Counted from the first letter of the stretch, positions 43,258 through 53,976 are shown. The stretch: DNA of 64,000 nucleotides from Coxiella endosymbiont of Amblyomma americanum (GCF_000815025.1 NZ_CP007541.1:592902-656901); one strand, 5' to 3'. Numbers and translations are program-made. Notes: generated by a model from the letters alone, not told the origin.

Positions 43258-44442
43258 TTATTGCAGAACAGTTGTTAATCGATTCATCGCTTTTCTTAGT
43301 ATGGCATTGCTGGCAGTACAAGAAAGTCGAATATAGCCTGGAAAACCAAAAGCACTTCCAGGAACTACGGCTATATTAGCCTTATCGAGTAAATAAGTAG
43401 AGAATTCAATATCAGATAGAAAGCCTAGTCGCTTAATTACCTCTGTCATGTCTGGGAAAAGATAGAAAGCGCCGCTTGCAGACAAACATCTTACATTTTT
43501 CATTTCGTTTAGTTTGTTTAATATTAAATCGTGGCGCATTTTATAAGCCTTGTACATATAATTAAAGTCATTACGGTTGTATTTTAGAGCTGTAATTGCA
43601 GCTGCTTGAGCAATTGTGTTAGGACAAGAAGTACTTTGAGATTGTATTTTTTCCATTGCTTGTATAATGATTTTAGGACCAGCAGCATAACCAATTCTCC
43701 ACCCTGTCATAGCAAACGCTTTAGAAACACCATTAATGACAACAGTTCGATCACGCAGTTTAGGGCATACATTGATAATGTTTGTAAAATAATCTTGTCC
43801 CCATAAAATGTATTCGTAAATATCGTCAGATAGAATAAACACCTTTGGATGCTGCAACAGTATTTTTGCCAGAGTTTCTAATTCTAACCGACTGTAAGCC
43901 GCTCCAGAAGGATTACTTGGACTATTTAAAATTATTAAACGAGTTTTTTCAGTAATAGCTTTTTTTAGTTTCTGAGGAGTCAATTTGAAATTCTGTAAAA
44001 AAGTAGTTTTTACAATAACTGGAACTGCTTCAGCCATTTTTACTATAGATGGATAACTTACCCAATAAGGTGCTGGAATAATCACTTCGTCGCGTGCATT
44101 TAATACAGCCATAACAGCGTTGTATATAGATTGTTTTGCTCCATTACTTACAATGATTTCATTGGGTTCGTAATCTAAGTGATTATCACGTTTTAATTTT
44201 TGGATAATGACTTCTTTTAAAACATCAGTGCCTCCAACCTGAGTGTATTTAGTAAACCCTTGACGGATCGCTGCTATTGCTGATTGCTTGATCGGATACG
44301 GCGTATCAAAATCTGGTTCACCGGCTCCAAGATTAATTATATCACGACCTTGATTTTTTAGTTTAATAGCTGTACCAGTAACTTTTACTGTAGCGGAGGG
44401 CTCAATTCTTCTGACTCTAATAGATAATAAAGTATCGTTCAC
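43258..44442 (-). CDS. aspC: Aspartate aminotransferase (class I, subgroup Ib)
   Basis: A 394-residue PLP aminotransferase interconverting aspartate and oxaloacetate. The PLP lysine is K241 in GVSKAFAMTGWRIG; NLGAGEPDFDTP near the N-terminus and NSPSNPSG near 180 mark the Ib subgroup found in Bacillus and many proteobacteria. Some members also accept prephenate or phenylalanine, so the substrate range is open. The tRNA-Asn gene follows 64 bp downstream. Confidence 0.93.
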   Translation of the reverse strand: MNDTLLSIRVRRIEPSATVKVTGTAIKLKNQGRDIINLGAGEPDFDTPYPIKQSAIAAIRQGFTKYTQVGGTDVLKEVIIQKLKRDNHLDYEPNEIIVSNGAKQSIYNAVMAVLNARDEVIIPAPYWVSYPSIVKMAEAVPVIVKTTFLQNFKLTPQKLKKAITEKTRLIILNSPSNPSGAAYSRLELETLAKILLQHPKVFILSDDIYEYILWGQDYFTNIINVCPKLRDRTVVINGVSKAFAMTGWRIGYAAGPKIIIQAMEKIQSQSTSCPNTIAQAAAITALKYNRNDFNYMYKAYKMRHDLILNKLNEMKNVRCLSASGAFYLFPDMTEVIKRLGFLSDIEFSTYLLDKANIAVVPGSAFGFPGYIRLSCTASNAILRKAMNRLTTVLQ

Positions 44443-44947
44443 GTTGCAGTTAATACTCCTAATGTTATGCGATATATCTTGAAAGTTTTCGATAGAGTAG
44501 TAGAAAATAATGTTATAAACAATGACTTTGTGCTTATATTTTTCTTAGCTTATTAATGTTGTCTGCTTTTCAAATCATGCAGTGAATAAACTTCGTGTTT
44601 TTATCGATCAAAGATCGTAGTTTATATTTAAATGCTTGAAAAATAGTTTCGGATTTAATGCGTGATAACACACTGCTCTTACAATTACATCCTCGTTACT
44701 TACAATATGGGATAATAGATTGCTGTTTAACATATAACTAAGCAATCATTCTAATGCCGCTGTTTTTAATTGAAACTGTATTATTCGTAGCATGTAGAAT
44801 GCTATAGAACTGTTATGACAGATTTAACTTAAAAGACTCTTGTAATTATTTTACTTCGCTAATTTATTTTCGAAAAAGAAACACTTTTATAGCCTTAACA
44901 GAGGGTATTAATTCGTCGTTACTAGATAATATTTTATGTAAAAAATC

Positions 44948-44969
44948 GTTTCAATTGAAACTGTATAAT
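44948..44969 (+). promoter_or_regulatory. Candidate rne promoter with overlapping palindrome
   Basis: A perfect 14-bp palindrome GTTTCAATTGAAAC (44948-44961) is followed two bases later by TATAAT (44964-44969). No good -35 box is visible at the right distance. A regulator bound to the palindrome would cover the spacer. If used, the rne leader would be about 305 nt. Confidence 0.35.
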
Positions 44970-45030
44970 ATGGTTTTATGCAGTAAAGCCTGATATAGTT
45001 AAGTGTGGATTTTACTATGTTATATAGAGC

Positions 45031-45075
45031 ATAAGGGCATGTGTTGGTGCAGAAGAGGTTTTATAATACCCTTAT
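45031..45075 (+). promoter_or_regulatory. Candidate hairpin in the rne 5' leader
   Basis: ATAAGGG (45031-45037) pairs with CCCTTAT (45069-45075), with two more pairs after one mismatch and a 25-nt loop. It stands 208 nt before the rne ATG. E. coli rne is controlled through leader hairpins recognised by RNase E itself; whether this one is equivalent is not shown. Confidence 0.3.
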
Positions 45076-45282
45076 CAAATCTCTTTAAATTAGAAAATAT
45101 ACGATGTTCAATGTTTAATGAAAATTTCAATGAATTTATTAGATTTATTCAAATTATCTTTTTAAAAAGGTCTAAAAGATATACGAACTTTGATAAGTGC
45201 CAATGCATAATGAGTAGATTGTTTATGTAATTTTGGACTTTGAGGCAATGCAGGTTAATTGTCCATCGGATAGATTGTAAAA

Positions 45283-47523
45283 ATGAAAAGAATGCTGATT
45301 AACGCAACTCAACTTGATGAGGTGCGTGTAGCGATTACTGCAGATTCTAAATTGATTGATCTTGATATCGAAATTCCCGGTCAAGAGCAAAAAAAATCCA
45401 ATATTTATAAAAGCGTTATTACTAGAATTGAACCAAGTTTAGGAGCAGTATTTGTTAATTATGGTAGTGAAAGACACGGATTTTTACCATTAAAAGAAAT
45501 TTCTCACGAATATTTTCTCCAAGATTCGTCTCAAGAGTTTGAGTCTATTGATATTAATCGAGTGCTTAAAGTAGGCCAAGAACTTGTTGTGCAAGTTGGG
45601 AAAGAAGAACGTGGAACAAAAGGAGCTGCATTAACCACCTTTATCAGTTTAGCAGGTTCTTTTTTAGTTTTAATGCCTAATAATCCACAAGCAAGTGGCA
45701 TTTCACGTCGCATTGAAGGAGAAGAGCGCGACCAACTGCGTGAAGCCATTAATCAACTCAATCTTCCTGAGGGGATGGGTTTGATTGTGCGCACCGCTGG
45801 TCTCGGGCGTGCAAAGGAAGAACTTGCATGGGATTTAAAGATCTTATTGCGCTATTGGGAAGCTATTAAACGAGCGGCAATTGCTAAACCAGGACCTTAT
45901 CTTATTCATCAAGAAAGTGATGTTATCATTCGTGCAATTCGGGATTATCTACGTCAAGATATTGAAGAAATTCTTATTGATAATGAGCGGTCTTATCAAA
46001 ATGCCTGTCACTATATTAGCCAGGTTCGTCCTCAATTTATTGGGCGTTTAAAGTTTTACTGTGATCAATTACCTCTTTTTAGTAGATTTCAAATTGAACA
46101 ACAAATTGAAAATGCCCATCATCGTGAAGTTCGTCTCCCTTCTGGAGGATCTTTAATTATTGATCATAGTGAAGCCCTAGTAGCCATTGATATTAACTCA
46201 GCACGATCTACTAGAGGAGCAAGCATAGAAGAAACAGCACTTTTGACAAATTTGGAAGCCGCTGAAGAAATTACTCGTCAACTACGTATTCGAGATATCG
46301 GAGGACTTATTGTCATAGATTTTATTGATATGACTCCTATTCGTAATCAACGTGAAGTTGAACATTATTTACGTAACGCTTTAAAACAAGATCGTGCTCG
46401 TATTCAGATTGGTCGGATTTCAAAATTTGGTTTACTAGAGATGTCTCGTCAGAGGTTGCGTTCTTCTCTAAATAGATCAACTCAAATAACTTGTCCTCGT
46501 TGTGAAGGGGAGGGTGCTATTCGTAGTATAGAATCTCTTGGACTTTCTATTATTCATTTAATTCAGGAACAAGCTTCTAAAGTTAAAAATATTCATTTTC
46601 AGGTACAAGCACCTGTGGATTTGGCAATTTATCTCGTTAATGAAAAACGAGAAACTTTAAGTGTTATTGAAAAACATTATCCTGTAAAAATAACTATTAT
46701 TCCTAATCAATACATGGAAACACCACTTTATCAGATGAAGCAAATTAGAATAGATCTAAAAAACTTAGAACATGGTAAAGGTATACCTAGTTATAAACTT
46801 TCCAAAATTTTTAAAGCTGAAACATCAAAAAAACAAGAAATTAGACCATCATCAGAACCCGTGATTCAGCAATTCTTGTCCACAGGAACTCCATTGACAG
46901 CATCGAGCTTTCCTCGTAAGACTTTTAGTGGCGGTTTATTCAAGCGATTGATGGCAAAAATGTTTGGAACCGAAGAAATCATAAAATCGCCCTTTTCTAG
47001 GGTATCATCATCTAATCCTCATCGATTAATTCAATCATCTTGCAGAAAAAATGAAAGGAGACATCATCGTGTAAGAGAATCACATACTATCAAATCTCCA
47101 TCATCTGTAAATCAGCAAGAGACTAATAAACGTTATCATATTCAAGGTAGTAGTAAAAACAACGAAAGCGATGTGAGCAGTGAAGGAAGGCGTTTATATC
47201 GTAGAGCGTCTCGAAATGGAGGCTATCGAAATTGTTATCGAGGTGGTGTCAAAGTAGATTACTCTTCAAGACATCGTGTTCAGAAATCGGATGGTGCAGT
47301 TGCCGCTACATTAGTAAGTAGCAGTATGGTAGTTGATATCAAGCAATTACCTAAACCATCTTCTTCCACTTCCCCTTCCCCTTCAAATCTTACACCTTAT
47401 ATAAATATTAAACCCGATTATTCCAAAGAATATTTGAAGAAAATTGATATTAATAGAAATTGCCTTGAAAAAAACGAGAAAACATGTACGAATAGTACGG
47501 CTTTTGAGAGTAAAGAAAAATAA
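45283..47523 (+). CDS. rne: Ribonuclease E
   Basis: A 746-residue endoribonuclease for mRNA decay and rRNA/tRNA processing. The catalytic half (about 1-515) lines up with E. coli without gaps at key sites: S1 domain near 37-119, catalytic D303 (AIDINSAR) and D346 (VIDFIDM), and the zinc-link C404-P-R-C407. The C-terminal 230 residues are low in complexity, rich in Ser, Arg, Lys and Asn, and much shorter than the E. coli scaffold (total 1061). A basic segment around 585-665 is a likely RNA-binding region. Degradosome partners cannot be predicted. Confidence 0.96.
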   Translation: MKRMLINATQLDEVRVAITADSKLIDLDIEIPGQEQKKSNIYKSVITRIEPSLGAVFVNYGSERHGFLPLKEISHEYFLQDSSQEFESIDINRVLKVGQELVVQVGKEERGTKGAALTTFISLAGSFLVLMPNNPQASGISRRIEGEERDQLREAINQLNLPEGMGLIVRTAGLGRAKEELAWDLKILLRYWEAIKRAAIAKPGPYLIHQESDVIIRAIRDYLRQDIEEILIDNERSYQNACHYISQVRPQFIGRLKFYCDQLPLFSRFQIEQQIENAHHREVRLPSGGSLIIDHSEALVAIDINSARSTRGASIEETALLTNLEAAEEITRQLRIRDIGGLIVIDFIDMTPIRNQREVEHYLRNALKQDRARIQIGRISKFGLLEMSRQRLRSSLNRSTQITCPRCEGEGAIRSIESLGLSIIHLIQEQASKVKNIHFQVQAPVDLAIYLVNEKRETLSVIEKHYPVKITIIPNQYMETPLYQMKQIRIDLKNLEHGKGIPSYKLSKIFKAETSKKQEIRPSSEPVIQQFLSTGTPLTASSFPRKTFSGGLFKRLMAKMFGTEEIIKSPFSRVSSSNPHRLIQSSCRKNERRHHRVRESHTIKSPSSVNQQETNKRYHIQGSSKNNESDVSSEGRRLYRRASRNGGYRNCYRGGVKVDYSSRHRVQKSDGAVAATLVSSSMVVDIKQLPKPSSSTSPSPSNLTPYINIKPDYSKEYLKKIDINRNCLEKNEKTCTNSTAFESKEK

Positions 47524-47824
47524 CTACAAAAATTCCCATCCATCGTTTTGTACAGGATTATCAGATAGTGATAAATTTTTTAGATGTTAATATAAAATTT
47601 CAGCGATTTACAAATTGCTAAAAGTTATTTTATTAGAAGTGTTTAAAGAAAATTTAGTTAATACTAAGTGTGATAATATCGTATGTGGTTTTCTTTATAA
47701 ATTCAATGCTTAATCGTTCTAATTCATTTAGAATTTAATTAAAAATTAATATGAATCCTTTATTTTGAAAATATATTATTGCGAACTTTACATGAGATTT
47801 AACTAAGCAGGTTATGAGCGTATA
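47524..47824. other. 301-bp region between rne and metK
   Basis: It holds a weak terminator candidate for rne and presumably the metK promoter. I looked for SAM-responsive leader structures and saw none. No coding remnant. Confidence 0.4.
47558..47581 (+). terminator. Weak intrinsic terminator candidate after rne
   Basis: TTATCA, loop GATAG, TGATAA forms a 6-bp stem 35 bp after the rne stop, followed by ATTTTTT. The stem is AT-rich, so it is a weak candidate, but shape and position fit. Confidence 0.4.
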
Positions 47825-49000
47825 ATGCGTGTGACTTCGTTTACTTCAGAATCCGTTTCGGAAGGCCATCCTGACAAAGTGGCTGATCAAATTTCTGATG
47901 CCATTTTAGATGCCCTTATCAGTCAAGATCCTTATTCTAAAGTCGCTTGTGAAGTTATCGTAAAATCAGACATGGTTTTTGTCGCTGGAGAAATCTCCAC
48001 TAGTGCTTGGGCTGACATAGAGCATATTACTCGCAATACAGTTTTGCAGATTGGTTATGACGATCCTCACATTGGTTTTGACGGAAGAACTTGTGCTGTA
48101 CTTTCAGCTATTGGAAGACAATCTCCAGATATTGCAGCAGGGATGAATAGATTTAGCAATTTAGCATTATTAGGCGCGGGAGATCAAGGTTTGATGTTTG
48201 GGTATGCTTCTACAGAAACCGATGTACTTATGCCTGCCCCAATTACTTATGCTCATCGATTAGTTCGTCGACAAGCCAAGCTGCGAAAGGAAGGTATTCT
48301 TTCTTGGTTGCGCCCAGATGCTAAATCACAAGTTACGCTTCGTTATAAAAATGATGTTCCTGTGGCAATAGATTGTATTGTCTTTTCTACACAACATCAT
48401 CCAGATATTCATCAAAAAGATTTGCGAGAGGCTGTAATTGAAGAAATCATTAAACCAGTTGTTCCACAGACTTGGATTTGTAAGGAAACTCGATTTCTAA
48501 TAAATTCTATGGGACGTTTCGTTATTGGTGGCCCCGTTGGTGATTGTGGATTGACAGGACGTAAGATTATTGTTGATACCTATGGGGGAGTAGCTCGTCA
48601 TGGGGGTGGTTGTTTTTCAGGAAAAGACCCTTCAAAAGTAGATCGTTCAGCTACTTATGCAGCTCGTTATGTTGCCAAGAACATTGTAGCTGCTGGCTTA
48701 GCAGATCGTTGTGAAGTTCAAATTTCTTACGCAATAGGTATTGCTGAACCTACTTCAATTAGCATTGAAACTTTTGGGACTGCAAAGATTGATGAGGATC
48801 GTATTCAGAAATTAATTATTGAATTCTTTGATCTTCGACCTGGGCGTATTGTAGAAGAACTGCGGTTATTACAACCAATCTACAAAACCACTGCTACGTA
48901 TGGTCATTTTGGACGAGAAGAACCAGAATTTACTTGGGAAAAGACAGATAAAGCTGAAGTACTGCGAGAAGCTGCTGGCTTATTTTTAGTTACTACTTAA
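47825..49000 (+). CDS. metK: S-adenosylmethionine synthase
   Basis: A 391-residue enzyme making SAM from methionine and ATP. It has [15 protein letters not shown] at the N-terminus, [12 protein letters not shown] near 118 and [16 protein letters not shown] near 260, where the last has Cys in place of the more common Ala. Eleven bases separate it from ahcY, so SAM production and S-adenosylhomocysteine removal are probably co-transcribed. Confidence 0.96.
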   Translation: MRVTSFTSESVSEGHPDKVADQISDAILDALISQDPYSKVACEVIVKSDMVFVAGEISTSAWADIEHITRNTVLQIGYDDPHIGFDGRTCAVLSAIGRQSPDIAAGMNRFSNLALLGAGDQGLMFGYASTETDVLMPAPITYAHRLVRRQAKLRKEGILSWLRPDAKSQVTLRYKNDVPVAIDCIVFSTQHHPDIHQKDLREAVIEEIIKPVVPQTWICKETRFLINSMGRFVIGGPVGDCGLTGRKIIVDTYGGVARHGGGCFSGKDPSKVDRSATYAARYVAKNIVAAGLADRCEVQISYAIGIAEPTSISIETFGTAKIDEDRIQKLIIEFFDLRPGRIVEELRLLQPIYKTTATYGHFGREEPEFTWEKTDKAEVLREAAGLFLVTT

Positions 49001-49011
49001 CATTTCTAAAC

Positions 49012-50316
49012 ATGGAAATAACAATGAATCAAAATTTTTGGATTACCGACAGTAATTTAGCAAATTGGGGTCGACAAGAAATTGAAATCGCTGAAGTAGA
49101 AATGCCTGGATTGATGGCTCTACGTCGAAAGTATAAAGAAAAAAAACCATTAAAAGGAGCTCGTATTGCAGGTTGTATACATATGACTATTCAAACAGCT
49201 GTTTTAATTGAAACTTTGATTGATCTCGGCGCTGAAGTGCGATGGTCATCATGTAATATTTTTTCTACTCAAGATCACGCAGCTGCAGCTATTGCAAAAA
49301 AAGGTATTCCTGTTTTTGCCCGAAAAGGAGAAACTGAGAAAGAGTATTGGGAATGTATCAATGCCACTCTAGAGGGACCTAGTGGATGGAAACCTAATAT
49401 GCTTTTGGATGATGGTGGAGATTTGACTATGTGTGTTCTAAACAATCACCCCAAATTGTGCCAAGAGATTCGAGGTGTATCTGAAGAAACGACTACAGGA
49501 GTGCATCGACTTTATAGAATGTTCAAGCAAAAAAATCTAAAATTTCCTGCGATTAACGTAAATGACTCTGTGACTAAATCAAAATTTGATAATCTTTATG
49601 GTTGTCGTGAATCTCTTGTTGATTCTATTAAACGGGCAACTAATATTATGATCGCAGGAAAACGAGTTGTTGTGTGTGGATACGGAAATGTAGGTAAAGG
49701 TTGTGCACAATCTCTACGCTCGTATGGCGCTATCGTTTACATTACTGAAGTCGATCCTATTTGTGCTCTACAAGCTTCTATGGAAGGATATCAAGTTACA
49801 ACTATGGAAGCGATGGCACCAATTGCTGACATTTTCGTCACTGCGACTGGTAATATTGATGTTATAACACATGAACATATGGTTCAAATGAAAAATCAGG
49901 CTATTGTATGTAATATTGGACATTTTAATAAGGAAATTGACGTCAATTCTTTAAAAAAATATCAATGGATCGCTATTAAACCACAAGTTGATCAAGTTAT
50001 TCTTCCTAATGAAAAACGATTGACAATTTTAGCAGAAGGACGCTTGGTTAATTTAGGGTGTGCCGCAGGACACTCCAGCTTTATTATGTCGATTTCTTTT
50101 ACTAACCAAGTGTTAGCACAAATAGAGTTATGGAAACATTCCGAAAAATATCCCATTGGTTTATCTGTATTGCCTAAACATCTAGATGAGAAAGTTGCGT
50201 ATCTCCATTTATCGCACGTAGGAGCTAAGTTGACAAAATTAACGAAAAAACAAGCTTCTTATATTAATGTAGATTGCCGCAATGGACCGTTTAAGTTTGA
50301 CTGCTATCGTTATTAA
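49012..50316 (+). CDS. ahcY: Adenosylhomocysteinase
   Basis: A 434-residue enzyme splitting S-adenosylhomocysteine into adenosine and homocysteine. NAD is held tightly by a Rossmann motif GYGNVGKG near residues 223-230. DDGGDLT near 140 and a C-terminal [14 protein letters not shown] stretch before the conserved terminal Tyr match the family. A second in-frame ATG four codons on could be the start. It follows metK; metF, its frequent third partner, is not here. Confidence 0.95.
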   Translation: MEITMNQNFWITDSNLANWGRQEIEIAEVEMPGLMALRRKYKEKKPLKGARIAGCIHMTIQTAVLIETLIDLGAEVRWSSCNIFSTQDHAAAAIAKKGIPVFARKGETEKEYWECINATLEGPSGWKPNMLLDDGGDLTMCVLNNHPKLCQEIRGVSEETTTGVHRLYRMFKQKNLKFPAINVNDSVTKSKFDNLYGCRESLVDSIKRATNIMIAGKRVVVCGYGNVGKGCAQSLRSYGAIVYITEVDPICALQASMEGYQVTTMEAMAPIADIFVTATGNIDVITHEHMVQMKNQAIVCNIGHFNKEIDVNSLKKYQWIAIKPQVDQVILPNEKRLTILAEGRLVNLGCAAGHSSFIMSISFTNQVLAQIELWKHSEKYPIGLSVLPKHLDEKVAYLHLSHVGAKLTKLTKKQASYINVDCRNGPFKFDCYRY

Positions 50317-50327
50317 TTATAATAAGT

Positions 50328-50360
50328 AAACACTTAGTGTTTGCCTCTTATAGATAAGAG
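50328..50360 (+). terminator. Tandem hairpins after ahcY
   Basis: AAACACT-T-AGTGTTT (50328-50342) and CTCTTA-TAGA-TAAGAG (50345-50360) follow the ahcY stop by 11 bases. No T-run follows, so termination would need Rho, or the hairpins only protect the 3' end. Confidence 0.3.
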
Positions 50361-50597
50361 TGATTTACTACTAATCGTGTAAACAGCTGTTGCCAAGAAA
50401 CACTTAATCTGACGTTTTCAATTGAGAAATTTTTTTATAAATTATTCACGAGAAAAAGGTTGAACATCACACAACAATATAAATCATAAATGACGGAATA
50501 CACTTATTATTTAGCACATCTCCCGATATCTCTATTGTATCAAACCAACCTTGATAAAAAGAGTCGTAATTATATTTCTTAGTTTAGCCAAAAGCAC

Positions 50598-50626
50598 AGT
50601 GAATAATAAGTATTGTATTATTCACT
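50598..50626 (-). terminator. Terminator candidate after trpS
   Basis: Perfect 11-bp arms AGTGAATAATA and TATTATTCACT enclose a 7-nt loop, 15 bp past the trpS stop. On the minus strand the hairpin is followed by GTGCTTTTGG, a short T-run. It could serve both convergent genes. Confidence 0.5.
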
Positions 50627-50640
50627 AATGATTACAATGT

Positions 50641-51771
50641 TCAAAAATAATTTTGATAAGTTGCCCTCTTTACAAGACATAGTGTTTCTTCTGCGATAGC
50701 GTTAACTCGCTCTGTACCATTCTGCAAAATTTTACGCACGTAGGTGTAATCTGTCTCATATTCAGCACGACGTTGCTGTAGGGGAGATAAAAACTCTAAT
50801 AGCACCTCTACTAAACGATTTTTACATTCCACATCTCCAATCTTTCCTTCACAATAGAGTTGCTTTGCTTCTGTTACCCATATTTTATCTGGATTAAAGG
50901 CGTCATGTAAAACCCACAAAGGATTATTTTCGATAGTGCCACAATCCGTTGTATGTAAACGATTTGGATCGGTGTACATACCCATAACTTTTTTTCGCAC
51001 TATATCTATAGAGTCACTTAAAAAAATCGCATTATTTAATGATTTACTCATTTTCAGTAATTGACCTTTTTTTCCAGGCCCTCCAGTGCCTACTAATCTC
51101 CGTATCCGTCCAATTTTAGCTTCTGGTATTGGAAATAAGCCACTAGCTTGCAGATGATCTCTATCATCAATATGCGTATTAACTCCACAATATAATTGAT
51201 TAAAATGCCTAGCTACTTTTCTAGTTAACTCAATATGAGGTACTTGATCTTCACCTACAGGAACAACTTCGGCGCGAACTGACAGAATATCAGCTACTTG
51301 CATAATTGGATATAGCAAAAAACCCATTGAATAGTTATCTCCTAATTCTTTTTCCCGAATTTCATCTTTAATGGTCGGATTTCGTATTAATCGAGAAAAT
51401 GGGACTAGCATACTAAAATATGCCATTAATTCAAAAATAGCTGGAACTTCTGACTCAATAAAAATTGTGCTCTTTTCTGGATTTATCCCAACTGACAAAT
51501 AATCGAGAGCAATATCCAATGTACTTTGGTGAATCGATTTAGGTTTTTTAACATTTTGTGTAGTAAACGCGTGAGTGTTAGCAAGCAAAAAATAACATTC
51601 ATACTTATCCTGTAGCGAAATTCTATTTTCTACAGAACCTACCCAGTGTCCTAGATGTAAACGCCCTGTAGGCATATCTCCACTAAGAAGTCGAGGCTTC
51701 TTTTGTATAAACTCAGAAATAATAGACATACCAATTCTAATCATCGCTAGTTTAAAGGTTTCTGTCAACAT
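50641..51771 (-). CDS. trpS: Tryptophanyl-tRNA synthetase
   Basis: A class Ic synthetase of up to 376 residues. The GDMPTGRLHLGHW segment holds the HIGH-like motif, and LLKMSKSLNN the KMSKS loop, followed by TDPNRLHTTDCG. It is longer than E. coli TrpS (334) and resembles the longer subgroup with an insert before KMSKS. The start is uncertain: ATGs at 51771, 51744 and 51729 are all in frame, and the conserved sequence begins after the last. Confidence 0.93.
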   Translation of the reverse strand: MLTETFKLAMIRIGMSIISEFIQKKPRLLSGDMPTGRLHLGHWVGSVENRISLQDKYECYFLLANTHAFTTQNVKKPKSIHQSTLDIALDYLSVGINPEKSTIFIESEVPAIFELMAYFSMLVPFSRLIRNPTIKDEIREKELGDNYSMGFLLYPIMQVADILSVRAEVVPVGEDQVPHIELTRKVARHFNQLYCGVNTHIDDRDHLQASGLFPIPEAKIGRIRRLVGTGGPGKKGQLLKMSKSLNNAIFLSDSIDIVRKKVMGMYTDPNRLHTTDCGTIENNPLWVLHDAFNPDKIWVTEAKQLYCEGKIGDVECKNRLVEVLLEFLSPLQQRRAEYETDYTYVRKILQNGTERVNAIAEETLCLVKRATYQNYF

Positions 51772-51814
51772 TATGCGGTCAATGATATAATGAAAACGGA
51801 AAAGGGTTCAAGCT

Positions 51815-53812
51815 TTGGAATCATTAAATTCTAGACAAAAAGAAGCAGTTACTTCAGCGTTTCCTTACATCTGTGTATTAGCCGGTGCAGGTAGTGGGAA
51901 GACTCGTGTATTAATTCATCGTATAGCGTGGCTTATTCAGAGAAAAAACGTATCTCCTTATAGTATCTTAGCAGTAACTTTTACTAATAAAGCAGCGAAC
52001 GAGATGCGTAGACGTATTGAATCTATGGGTATTCCCACTGCGATGATGTGGATAGGTACGTTTCATAGTTTATCTCATTATTTACTTCGTATACATTGGA
52101 AGGAGGCAAATTTACCTCAATCTTTTCAGATTCTTGATTCTGAAGACCAATATCGTTTAATTCACCGAATTCAAAAAAATTTCTATTTAGAAGAAACACA
52201 GTGGCCTGTTAAAAAGACTCAATGGTTTATTAACAAAAAGAGAGAAGAAAATATACCTATTGATCTTATGGCGGATAAAAGCAATAACAGACTCAAGAGA
52301 GTATTATCGAAAATCAGTCGAGCTTACGAAGACATTTGCTATCGAAGTGGTTTGATTGATTTCCCGGAATTATTACTACGTTCACTTGCATTGCTTCAGA
52401 ATGTGTCTTGGATAAAGTACCATTATCAACAACGTTTCCTTCATATTCTGGTGGATGAATTTCAAGACACAAGTGTTATCCAGTATACTTGGTTACGAGC
52501 TTTTATAGGCAATAACACGAGAGTAATGATAATGGGAGATGACGATCAATCCATTTATAGTTGGCGCGGGGCTAAAATAGAAAATATACACCGTTTCTCT
52601 AAAGATTTTTCTGATGTACAAATGATACGTCTAGAACAAAACTACCGATCAACAAAAACTATTCTTGATGCTGCTAATGCTGTTATTAAAAATAATGTAC
52701 ATCGATTTGGAAAGAAATTATGGACATTAGGTGATATTGGCGAACGAGTTACTATACATACAGCTTTTAATGAGCGTGAAGAGGCTGTTTATGTCGTTTC
52801 TTGCATTGAAGCTTGGATACACAAGGGAGGAAAATATGGTGATATCGCAGTACTTTATCGTTCAAATGTCCAATCTCGTTTATTAGAAGAACTGCTTTTT
52901 AACTGTAAAATTCCTTACCAAATTTATGGTAATCTAGCTTTCTTTGAAAGAATAGAAATTAAGGATGCTCTATCTTACTTGTGTTTATTAGATAATCGCC
53001 ATGCCGATATGGCTTTTGAGCGTATTATTAATGTTCCTACACGTGGTATTGGTGACATTACCTTGATGGCACTACGCACTGTGGCTTACAATCAAGGTAT
53101 TTCTTTGTGGAAAGCTGCGATGCACTTAATTAATAGCAAAAGTCTAAATACCCGCCTCCTTAATTCTTTACAACAGTTTTTAGATTTAATCGAATTAATT
53201 GCAACAGAAACGAAAAGCCTGTCATTAGCAGAACAAACGAAAAAAACGATACATCAAAGTGGTTTATTCGCTTTTTATAAAAAAGACAGAAGTGAAAAAG
53301 GAACTTTACGTGTCGCGAACTTAGAAACGTTGATTAATTTTACTGTACAATTTACTACGGAAATAGTAGAAAGTGAAAAAGTGTTTTTATCACCATTGAA
53401 TGCTTTTCTTTCTCATGTTGCTCTGGGAAAATGTGAAGAGCAAAAAGCAAGCTTGTACGGTGATTGTGTAAATTTAATGACTCTGCATGCTGCTAAGGGA
53501 TTAGAATTTCCATTAGTTATTATCACCGGATTAGAAGAAAATATATTTCCTCATCATATGTCTGTAAGTAGCGATAATGAATTAGAAGAAGAGCGACGAT
53601 TGTGTTATGTAGGGATTACTCGTGCTAAGGAAAAATTAATCTTAACTTGTACCGAATCTCGGTATATGTATGGATTAGAAAAATTTAATCAACCTTCAAG
53701 GTTTTTAAGTGAAATTCCCTTGCAATTGACCGACTCAACTCGATTCGCGCAAGGAATATCTCGGCCTATTTCTATTGCTTTTCATGTTAATCTTAAACAC
53801 AGGGGAACTTGA
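51815..53812 (+). CDS. uvrD: DNA helicase II UvrD, lacking C-terminal domain
   Basis: A 665-residue superfamily 1A helicase used in nucleotide excision and mismatch repair. Walker A is GAGSGKTR (K29), Walker B VDEFQDT, motif III MGDDDQSIYSWRGA, motif IV QNYRST, motif V/VI HAAKGLEFP and VGITRAKEKL. The sequence follows UvrD rather than Rep (for example MWIGTFHSL and FQILDSEDQ). The protein stops shortly after the SRPIS segment, so the last 50-60 residues of E. coli UvrD, a Tudor-like domain, are missing. The start is TTG. Confidence 0.94.
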   Translation: MESLNSRQKEAVTSAFPYICVLAGAGSGKTRVLIHRIAWLIQRKNVSPYSILAVTFTNKAANEMRRRIESMGIPTAMMWIGTFHSLSHYLLRIHWKEANLPQSFQILDSEDQYRLIHRIQKNFYLEETQWPVKKTQWFINKKREENIPIDLMADKSNNRLKRVLSKISRAYEDICYRSGLIDFPELLLRSLALLQNVSWIKYHYQQRFLHILVDEFQDTSVIQYTWLRAFIGNNTRVMIMGDDDQSIYSWRGAKIENIHRFSKDFSDVQMIRLEQNYRSTKTILDAANAVIKNNVHRFGKKLWTLGDIGERVTIHTAFNEREEAVYVVSCIEAWIHKGGKYGDIAVLYRSNVQSRLLEELLFNCKIPYQIYGNLAFFERIEIKDALSYLCLLDNRHADMAFERIINVPTRGIGDITLMALRTVAYNQGISLWKAAMHLINSKSLNTRLLNSLQQFLDLIELIATETKSLSLAEQTKKTIHQSGLFAFYKKDRSEKGTLRVANLETLINFTVQFTTEIVESEKVFLSPLNAFLSHVALGKCEEQKASLYGDCVNLMTLHAAKGLEFPLVIITGLEENIFPHHMSVSSDNELEEERRLCYVGITRAKEKLILTCTESRYMYGLEKFNQPSRFLSEIPLQLTDSTRFAQGISRPISIAFHVNLKHRGT

Positions 53813-53976
53813 CCGAATTGTCAGTTAGTAATTATGAAAAAACAAAATATTGCATCTAAGAGGAGTAAGTAAAAATTTTATAAAGTATAATATGGATTCT
53901 GCTTTACACAATGCAAATACAAAAGTAATTGTGTTGTGTTTTATTGTATTAAATATAGAAATTTATAAGAAGAAAA

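Larger units (their letters stand above)
44443..45282. other. 840-bp gap, aspC promoter and long rne leader region
   Basis: The largest intact-looking non-coding stretch in the window. No coding remnant was recognised on either strand (a 75-codon frame at 45003-45230 lacks any family resemblance). It contains two copies of AATTGAAACTGTAT (44768-44781 and 44953-44966), a perfect palindrome next to a -10-like box, and a hairpin 200 bp before rne. A long structured 5' leader would fit RNase E autoregulation. Confidence 0.45.
50317..50640. other. 324-bp convergent region between ahcY and trpS
   Basis: No coding remnant recognised. It contains three small hairpins: two in tandem just after ahcY and one just after trpS. 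Confidence 0.45.

Noticed and set aside
45003..45230. 75-codon frame upstream of rne
   Set aside because: It has no ribosome binding site and no family resemblance, and it includes the hairpin region of the presumed leader.
47524..47824. Possible SAM-responsive riboswitch before metK
   Set aside because: No paired core or conserved loops of known SAM leader classes could be seen.
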